Of a stretch of 64,000 bases of DNA, positions 58,175 to 64,000 are shown piece by piece. Within the stretch, counting starts at the first letter, position 1, and each line of letters opens with the position of its first letter. The stretch covers positions 4,371,501 to 4,435,500 of the forward strand of contig NZ_CP060092.1 of NCBI RefSeq assembly GCF_014217335.1, in the 5' to 3' direction. Below the pieces are notes generated by a model, which was given only the letters and a program-made list of their open reading frames with translations, ran no database searches and had not been told where the DNA came from. Source of the stretch: Teredinibacter purpureus (GTDB lineage Bacteria; Pseudomonadota; Gammaproteobacteria; Pseudomonadales; Cellvibrionaceae). The translations under genes and the position numbers were made by a program.

Positions 58175-59512
58175 CTAGCTCGCTACAACACTTCGATCAG
58201 CAACCATTCGATCGGAAAAGGTAGCTTTCACCAACCGAGCAATTTCACTGGCCTCACTTACGCCTTCTAGCCCACGGATTTTTTCCACGAATTCGTCTTC
58301 CTCTGCCCGCTTAACAAATTCGCTAGCCGTTAAGCAAACACCTTTTAAATTCTGGTATCCGTCGTGCCCAACAATAGTGTAAAGCTGAGCAATATCAACC
58401 CAAAACAATGTTAACCGCTCTATTATCTGAAGGTTCTGCGAGACTGTCACCGGCGAAATATTAGCGAGTGCTGCCATACTCTCAACACCCTCCTCTTCGA
58501 GACGAAGAATTTGCCAGCGGGAAATGCCCGGCAGCGCGGAAAGACTCCCTGAGCTACCCTGTGCACCCGAACCAATTTTTGAAACCGATTCGATTAGCAT
58601 ACTCATCGCCGTAAGTGGAAACATTCCAATTAAAAACATAAAGAATGCAACACCCTGTTCAGCATCAACCAGACCTGTTTCGGGTAACACCAACGCAATG
58701 CCGTACGTAATTAAGAATTTTTTGAATAACAAACTATAGACGCGCGTACTGATAACATCATGATGAATAAGTTTCGTAAAAAAGTAACCAATAAGGTGTA
58801 GGTACCAACCAAAGAAACCCGCAATTACGGGTGTCATAGTGTACGATTTTATATAGATGGGTAGCGTGTTATCTTTTTGGATATCCGCGACTATAAAAAA
58901 CTGGCGGAGCGTACTAGCGCCGCGACCATCGGGATTAGCAATATAAATCCAACCCAAAGCCAAAATAAGAGCGACTAAAAACTTTAAAAACCAGTTTGAC
59001 CATGTGCACTGCATGCGCAAAGAGGAGCTAAGATTAATGCGTTCAGAAGTGCCAAGACCGTACCCCATAAGCATATAAGGCAACAATACCATCACCGCCA
59101 CTACGCCTGCATTCGAAAGAAATATGCTATCAATTTTACTATCTACATCCCGCACAAGTGATTCAAAATCTATTGCCCGCTCGACATTAACATTCGCTAT
59201 TGTCTCGGGCGCTTCTAGCGAATCAGCGGCGCTTACCTGCAGTTGATAGGTTTCATGATAATGACAAATGTCCACGGCCCACGAACAGCTGGCGGCATCG
59301 ACAGTTCCATCTTGACTAAAACAACCTGCACCAGACAATCCATTAGCGGCCGCCAACTCTTCCGATTGAAGTGATTCATGTATTTCTTCACACTGAAACC
59401 CTTTTATTTCGACTCCAACCTGCTGAGCTCGATCGTGGTACCCGTAAATAATCAGGGCACAAGCCAGCAAGGCTGGCAGCGTATAAAAAAATGTTATTTT
59501 AAACCGATCCAT
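58175..59512 (-). CDS. Membrane protein of unknown function with C-terminal helix-hairpin-helix-like domain
   Basis: A 445-residue protein I cannot place in a family. It has an N-terminal membrane segment (MDRFKITFFYTLPALLACAL), an extracytoplasmic region with five Cys (for example GAGCFSQDGTVDAASCSWAV then DICHYH), then about five membrane segments between residues 140 and 320 (VAVMVLLPYMLMGYGLG, FLVALILALGWIYIANPDG, FFGWYLHLIGYFFTKLIHHD, VAFFMFLIGMFPLTAMSMLI). The C-terminal cytosolic part has SALPGISRWQILRLEEEGVE and SMAALANIS, a helix-hairpin-helix-like unit often used for nucleic-acid or protein contacts, which is odd on a membrane protein. GTGGGAATA precedes the chosen ATG. Confidence 0.6.
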   Translation of the reverse strand: MDRFKITFFYTLPALLACALIIYGYHDRAQQVGVEIKGFQCEEIHESLQSEELAAANGLSGAGCFSQDGTVDAASCSWAVDICHYHETYQLQVSAADSLEAPETIANVNVERAIDFESLVRDVDSKIDSIFLSNAGVVAVMVLLPYMLMGYGLGTSERINLSSSLRMQCTWSNWFLKFLVALILALGWIYIANPDGRGASTLRQFFIVADIQKDNTLPIYIKSYTMTPVIAGFFGWYLHLIGYFFTKLIHHDVISTRVYSLLFKKFLITYGIALVLPETGLVDAEQGVAFFMFLIGMFPLTAMSMLIESVSKIGSGAQGSSGSLSALPGISRWQILRLEEEGVESMAALANISPVTVSQNLQIIERLTLFWVDIAQLYTIVGHDGYQNLKGVCLTASEFVKRAEEDEFVEKIRGLEGVSEASEIARLVKATFSDRMVADRSVVAS

Positions 59513-59611
59513 TATTCCCACCACCTACTATTCTTATACGGTTGTTTTAATACAGCCCTAAAAAGTTGATTTTGACGAAACCTTAACACAGAACTCTTTT
59601 TACTTGTTAGC

Positions 59612-59677
59612 ATGTGCGGCCTTGTTGGTATTACTTGTGCGCACAGGTTTAGTTTTGCTAACAGAAAATTAGAGTAA
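59612..59677 (+). pseudogene. Possible 5' remnant of a class II glutamine amidotransferase (AsnB-like) gene
   Basis: A 21-codon open frame starts MCGLVGITCA, the strict N-terminus of AsnB/GlmS-type glutaminase domains where Cys2 is the nucleophile, then loses similarity and stops. Too short to be functional; chance is possible. Confidence 0.3.
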
Positions 59678-59722
59678 CGTCCTATGGGCCGAAGTTAATG
59701 CCAAGCAAAAGAGAGTCGACCC

Positions 59723-60186
59723 ATGTGTTTATTTAGGTATACCTTTTTTATCTTACTCGCTAGTTCAACATGCTTCCCTGCTGAAAACCCTGCCCCCGAA
59801 GAATATACACTCCCGCTGCCACGTATTGTTAAGGTGTCTTTTGCTATCACCGATATCCGAGATATTAACTCAGAAGAAGGCACCTTTTACACCGACCTCC
59901 ACCTAAGGCAAACATGGCAATAGACTAACGGCGAACACATTCGTTGGGTAGAAAAAAAGAGGCCTGTAATGATGTACCCCTCTGCCACTCCGGGAGGCCA
60001 AAAACAGAGTTTATAAGCCCTGTTAGCATTACAGATAAAACGCCTCAATATACCCCAGAACTCACTTTCCTAAACTCAGGTATGGATAACAATGTATTTT
60101 CCGCTTGGGACAACTGTTTGCAGGTACTTATTCATCTAGCATGGATTTGTCCAAATTTCCCCGTTACACGCAGAGCCTCTATATAA
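59723..60186 (+). pseudogene. Remnant of a Cys-loop-receptor-like (pLGIC) channel gene
   Basis: The frame starts with a signal peptide (MCLFRYTFFILLASSTCFPA), then IVKVSFAITDIRDINSEEGT and FYTDLHLRQTWQ, which resembles the first strands of bacterial pentameric ligand-gated ion channels. A TAG at 59921-59923 cuts it. The same frame continues a little, then a second frame carries QYTPELTFLNSGMDNN, matching the next channel motif (usually WxPxxxFxN). The membrane domain is gone. So at least a nonsense codon, a frameshift and a 3' loss have occurred. Family assignment is by motif only. Confidence 0.5.
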
Positions 60187-60326
60187 AAATAGAGAATTAC
60201 GATAAAAACACAAAAAAACTTTGTTGTGTGTGTGTAGTGGTCAACGTTTTCTGGCCAGCCAATTAGAGGTTTCCCAATAAAATTTCCCACACAATACGTT
60301 TACAATCCAGCGAGCTAATACCCAGC

Positions 60327-61066
60327 GTGTTTCGTGCTCCGGATAATCCATTCTACCCTTTTGCCGAAGCTTTGCTTATCGGTTTGGGAATGTTTGCCGT
60401 CATATCTATGACAACTTATTTCATTTACCAACACTCGATGAAAGCCCTAAAGGATGAAATACAAAACAGTATTCGCCGAACGGCCTCAGCCATTAGCCAA
60501 TTTATTGATACTGAGTTCCATCAAACCCTTACTCATCGTGCGAAAGAGCCTAGCGCAGCATACCGCGAGGCACTTATTCCGCAGGAAAAAGCGCAAGCCG
60601 CAGATCCCGCGATTGCATTTGTTTATACCGTTATTATGCGCAGCGAAAAAGTATTCTTTATTATCGACCCAACCCCAGAAGGCGAACGTGATGACCGCGG
60701 TACTCTAAAGAAATCGCATATCGGCGATGAATACACTGGTGCGATATCAAAGATGCTCTACGCGCTAACTCACGGTGAACAAATAGTAGAATCCAAACTC
60801 ACTGAGAATAACTGGGGCTGGTTTTTAAGTGGCGATATACCGGTGAAAAATTTGAACGGAAAGTTATTCGTCGGCCTTAGCGCCTCGGACTACATGGGCC
60901 GCCTTGAGCCCTTTAAGCGTGCAACGGGGCGCACTATCATGACAGGTTTTTTATCTCGTTTTTAGTCGGCGCCTTAGTTTGGTTTATGCGCAATTTTTCA
61001 ATGATAATAAGCCGAAAACGCTTGGCAATTTTGGGGGCTATTGACAAAAATATTTTACCCACGCAA
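60327..61066 (+). pseudogene. Truncated membrane sensor gene, frameshifted near its second membrane segment
   Basis: The protein begins with a membrane segment (LLIGLGMFAVISMTTYFIYQ) and a periplasmic sensor-like domain of about 150 residues with FVYTVIMRSEKVFFIIDPTP and NNWGWFLSGDIPVKNLNGKL, like sensors of diguanylate cyclases and kinases. The written frame stops at 60965 right after a run of six T (60947-60952). One more T would continue into a second membrane helix (FFISFLVGALVWFMRNFS) and reach a stop at about 61066. No output domain follows, so the signalling part seems lost in either case. Confidence 0.5.
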
Positions 61067-61114
61067 TAGCACTCGTTATTACTATCGGAATAAAAAGCAC
61101 CTAAAGGAATCATC

Positions 61115-61443
61115 GTGCATAGCGCAACCTTACGTCGCACCTCAATTTTCATTGGAATTGGCCCATTTCTATTAAGCCGTATTCATGAGCATTCGTTTGG
61201 GGCGGGGTTGTGGGGGCTATTTACGCTATTTCTCTCGCGCTTATTAGTGAGCGGCTTGAGGGCGAAGAACTTATCACGGCCAATGCGGGTTATTCGGTGA
61301 AGGAAGGCGTGGGAGGAACCTTGGGGGTTCTATTTGTTGGGATTGCAATGGACTTATTTACTGCCGATGGAACGCCCTACGTGATTTTGCTTGCCTGTAT
61401 TCTTTATTTCTCGTTTGTCCTCACCCGCCTTGAAATTGAATAG
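61115..61443 (+). pseudogene. Remnant of an MFS transporter gene (3' end)
   Basis: Two overlapping plus-strand frames carry the end of a membrane transporter. The first has SIFIGIGPFLLSRIHEHSFG and shifts near 61205; the second has GAIYAISLALISERLEGEEL, ITANAGYSVKEGVGGTLGVL and GTPYVILLACILYFSFVL, the pattern of the last MFS helices. The first ten helices are missing, so this is a non-functional 3' fragment. Confidence 0.6.
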
Positions 61444-61532
61444 CGCTTAGGAACCTTTCATATTCTATAGCTGTTGTTGACTCATCGCCCCTACCTGTAC
61501 TTCGAAGGAGCGATGAACTCTAAAACAGGCCG

Positions 61533-63389
61533 TTAGTGGGTTGAAAGGCCAGCCTCCAACCACTGATCCACTCGACGCTGCAATAGCGGTAGTGGTAATG
61601 CACCACCACCGAGAATCGTATCGTGGAAACCACGGATGTCGAACCCCTCACCCAATTGCTGCTCGCTTAGCGTCCGAAGCCGAATAATATCGAGCATACC
61701 AATCTTATAAGAGGTCGCTTGACCTGGCATCACCAAGTAACGGCGAACCTCCGAACGAACACCTTCTACTGGCGCGGGTGTATTTTCTAGAAAATAGTCG
61801 ATAGCTTGCTGCTCACTCCAGCCTTTAGCGTGCAGGCCTGTATCAACAACCAAACGAATTGCTCTCCATATTTCACTGTTCAGACGGCCAAATTCCGCAT
61901 ACACGTCAGCATAGGTTCCAGGGATTTCTTTTGCCATATATTCAGAATACAACGCCCAGCCTTCCACATAAGCAGTGAAGTGTTCCTGGCGCCTAAAGGT
62001 GGGAATGGAGTCAAGCTCTTGTGCGATGGAAATTTGCATGTGGTGGCCAGGTAATCCTTCATGATAGGCCACTACTTCCAACTTGTTTTTGGGCATTGCC
62101 GTCATATCGGATAAATGAGCGTAGTAAATACCTGGGCGTGAACCATCGGGCGTACCAGGAAAATAATGTTGTGCTGCGCCGTCTTGCTCACGAAAGGCTT
62201 CCACACGCCGAACGTCTAGATCCGCCTCGGGCAACATGCCGAAATATTGAGGCAACGAGACCTTAATATTGTCGATCGCTTGCGTAGCGTCATCTAGGTA
62301 GCCCTGTCGCCCCTCATCGGTATCGGGGTAGTAAAAACGTTCGTCGCCCTTACTATCACGAATCATCGCAAAAAATTCTGACAAATCGCCATCAAAACCA
62401 GACTGCTCTTTTACTGCAAGAATGTCGGCGCGCAATCGCTCAACTTCCTTTAGGCCCAACGCATGAATTTCTTCGGCTGTAAGTGCAGTGGTAGTCATAA
62501 GCTGAAGGCAGTAATTATAGTACGCAAGGCCGTTCGGCAAAGCGTGAACACCTGAAGAGCGCTCACTAGTATTCTGTAAATCAGCCACAAGAAAAGCAAT
62601 AATATCTCTGTTAACCGGCTCAAATTTTTCCAGCAAGGCCTCTCGGGCGTGCTCCAATAGTATGTCGGCGACAGACTGCTCTACGGCCTGCTTTTCGACA
62701 AGCTCCGCCACCTTCTTTTTAGCATCGGCCCAAAGAGGAGAGTCACTTTCAGAGTTATCAAAGGGCCGCCCTGAGATGAGTTTTTCTATTTCTGTAATGA
62801 CTATTTCGTACGAAAATCGTGGGGGGCGAACCTGCTTTTTCGTCGCAGCAATAGCCCGATCCAGCAATTGTCCAAGCCCTCTTGCTACGCCCTCAATTCT
62901 TGCGTTATAGGCGATCATATCCTCTTCAGATTCAACTTTATGAAAACTAATAAGGAAGGTTGGAAGAAACGAATGAAGACCGTTCATTTGATTGAAGATG
63001 TAACCATGCTCAGCATAGGGTTCACCGGCTTTCGCCATTTCATAGCTGTAGATCCACAAATCGTAAGAAGTCTTAGCTTCACTGGTAAGCTGTGCATAAT
63101 CAAACTTGTTCTTCATTTCGCTCACGGAGGCCAACATCCAAGCGATCTTTTCTCTTTCCGCGCTGAGACTAAAATCATCTATTTTGTCGTACAGCTCTTT
63201 TCGGCCCTGAAACGTTAGTTCGATCGGGCTAAATTCCAACTTTTCCGAATATTGACCTTCGAACCAATTATTTAGCTTTTCACTTTCACTTAAATCAGTA
63301 CCCATACTGACAGGCGGATTTTCGCTTGCCTGCTTACTACAACCCAAGGCCATCACAAAAAGTGCCGCCACCAAGAGTAATCTGATCAT
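61533..63389 (-). CDS. DUF885-family lipoprotein, putative zinc metallopeptidase
   Basis: A 618-residue exported lipoprotein. The signal peptide ends in the lipobox VMALGCSKQ with Cys17 as the lipidation site. The DUF885 domain covers most of the rest. The metal site YHEGLPGHHMQISIAQEL (about residues 443-460) is an HExxxHH variant typical of the family. ARFLAVV-like motifs are absent, but FRRQEHFTAYVEGWALYSEY and the C-terminal RRYLVMPGQATSYKIGMLDI are normal DUF885 signatures, the latter carrying the substrate-binding Arg and Tyr. The peptide substrate is unknown. Confidence 0.88.
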   Translation of the reverse strand: MIRLLLVAALFVMALGCSKQASENPPVSMGTDLSESEKLNNWFEGQYSEKLEFSPIELTFQGRKELYDKIDDFSLSAEREKIAWMLASVSEMKNKFDYAQLTSEAKTSYDLWIYSYEMAKAGEPYAEHGYIFNQMNGLHSFLPTFLISFHKVESEEDMIAYNARIEGVARGLGQLLDRAIAATKKQVRPPRFSYEIVITEIEKLISGRPFDNSESDSPLWADAKKKVAELVEKQAVEQSVADILLEHAREALLEKFEPVNRDIIAFLVADLQNTSERSSGVHALPNGLAYYNYCLQLMTTTALTAEEIHALGLKEVERLRADILAVKEQSGFDGDLSEFFAMIRDSKGDERFYYPDTDEGRQGYLDDATQAIDNIKVSLPQYFGMLPEADLDVRRVEAFREQDGAAQHYFPGTPDGSRPGIYYAHLSDMTAMPKNKLEVVAYHEGLPGHHMQISIAQELDSIPTFRRQEHFTAYVEGWALYSEYMAKEIPGTYADVYAEFGRLNSEIWRAIRLVVDTGLHAKGWSEQQAIDYFLENTPAPVEGVRSEVRRYLVMPGQATSYKIGMLDIIRLRTLSEQQLGEGFDIRGFHDTILGGGALPLPLLQRRVDQWLEAGLSTH

Positions 63390-63575
63390 AACGCCTCTCC
63401 ATCGAACAATCGTATTGTTAATCTACGGAAGAGGAGCATAGCATCTCGTCACACCTGCGTGCCTCACTCTTTTACAGACAACCAGAGCCAATTAGCAAAA
63501 AAATAGCGGCAACAATGGCTATGAACATGTATAGCAAAAACAGCGCATATAAGTGCTATTTAGAGCTGGAGAATT

Positions 63576-63603
63576 AGCCGCCATCAATGGCCTTGTGGCG
63601 GCT
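63576..63603 (-). terminator. Possible stem-loop terminator of the fructuronate reductase gene
   Basis: AGCCGCCA (63576-63583) pairs with TGGCGGCT (63596-63603) around a 12-base loop, 22 bases after the uxuB-like stop. U tract on the minus strand is poor. Confidence 0.5.
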
Positions 63604-63625
63604 TTAAACGGAGCGTAGGACGATA

Positions 63626-64000
63626 CTAAGCAGGAAAAGCGTCTCGAACGCTCTGCAAAACACCTTTTTTGTCAAACAATTCTAACCAACGAATAACGCC
63701 ATCGCTAAAGCACGTCTCATGACGGAGATCTCGACCAAACACTTCGTTAACCGTTAAAACATCCTTCACCATAGCAACCCGATCATTCGGATTTTTATCA
63801 CACAAGGCCTTAAGTCGCTCTGCTAGCGGGTCGCGAACATCTATTGCGTTGCCATCCTCATCCACACCGCTCACATAACGTACCCACGCCGCTACAGCCA
63901 AGCAAATAATGTCAATATTTCCACTTGCCTGCAGCTGGTCTCGTAAAGTGTCAAGTAATCGCTGGGGAAGCTTTTGCGAACCATCCATGGCGATTTGCCA
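63626..64000 (-). CDS. uxuB: Fructuronate reductase-like protein, C-terminal part (5' end outside window)
   Basis: The last 124 codons of a mannitol dehydrogenase-family oxidoreductase; the frame is open to the window edge, where WQIAMDGSQKLPQRLLDTLR lies. This segment and LAVAAWVRYVSGVDEDGN match the C-terminal domain of E. coli UxuB (D-mannonate oxidoreductase), which reduces fructuronate to mannonate with NADH in glucuronate breakdown. Mannitol or other polyol dehydrogenases of the same family are possible, but the DGSQKLPQR stretch favours UxuB. The catalytic Lys-Asn-His region is not in this window. Confidence 0.85.
   Translation of the reverse strand, partial: WQIAMDGSQKLPQRLLDTLRDQLQASGNIDIICLAVAAWVRYVSGVDEDGNAIDVRDPLAERLKALCDKNPNDRVAMVKDVLTVNEVFGRDLRHETCFSDGVIRWLELFDKKGVLQSVRDAFPA

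Noticed and set aside
1..64000. tRNA genes, CRISPR arrays, insertion sequences
   Set aside because: No cloverleaf-like T-loop sequences, regularly spaced repeats or transposase frames were found by reading; a covariance-model search would be the decisive test.

Overview
The window looks like chromosomal DNA of a marine-type gammaproteobacterium, probably in the Cellvibrionales (Saccharophagus / Teredinibacter / Cellvibrio neighbourhood). This placement is an inference. It rests on an intact S10-spc-alpha ribosomal supercluster of gammaproteobacterial type, the fabA-fabB pair, the uvrA / MFS / ssb neighbourhood, and a TonB receptor next to a PepSY membrane protein. Codon use is moderate in GC throughout, and I saw no integrase, insertion sequence, tRNA or CRISPR array.

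Layout. 1-2077: the 3' end of a TonB-dependent receptor and a PepSY membrane protein, likely iron acquisition. 2245-3145: a decayed secreted-protein gene. 3335-5997: ispB and pgi. 6237-8733: a four-gene bufferin operon (DUF2282 precursor, DUF692/MNIO enzyme, DUF2063 partner, DoxX protein), the most distinctive system here. 8801-11005: galU-manB, with manB interrupted by a one-base homopolymer insertion. 11416-13229: fabA-fabB for unsaturated fatty acid synthesis. 13294-16214: a frameshifted RmlD-like gene, ssb and a YajR-like MFS transporter. 16597-20266: a LuxR/CsgD-type regulator and uvrA. 20274-32368: a six-gene glycogen/maltodextrin operon on the minus strand, transcribed malQ-glgB-glgX-glgP-glgC-glgA. 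32941-47055: 28 genes of the S10, spc and alpha operons (rpsJ to rplQ), with a textbook sigma70 promoter upstream of rpsJ. 47287-50560: an OmpA-like coiled-coil protein and a compact three-gene operon ending in a T4-type lysozyme. 50822-53673: a three-subunit proton-translocating transhydrogenase. 54083-59512: small accessory genes (GNAT, YCII, RhlE-type helicase, DinB, TerB-like, an unknown membrane protein). 59612-61443: a run of gene remnants. 61533-64000: a DUF885 lipoprotein and the 3' end of a fructuronate reductase gene.

The carbohydrate genes fit together. Pgi, the PMM/PGM enzyme and GalU handle hexose phosphates, GlgC/GlgA/GlgB build glycogen, and GlgP/GlgX/MalQ take it apart. The ribosomal block and rpoA are housekeeping.

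Four genes need a one-base indel to restore their frame (about 2840, 8962, 13602 and 60947); three sit clearly in a mononucleotide run and the fourth (2840) probably does. Either the assembly has homopolymer errors or these are recent mutations; raw reads would settle it. The densest true decay is 59612-61443, where pieces of at least three and perhaps four unrelated genes follow one another.
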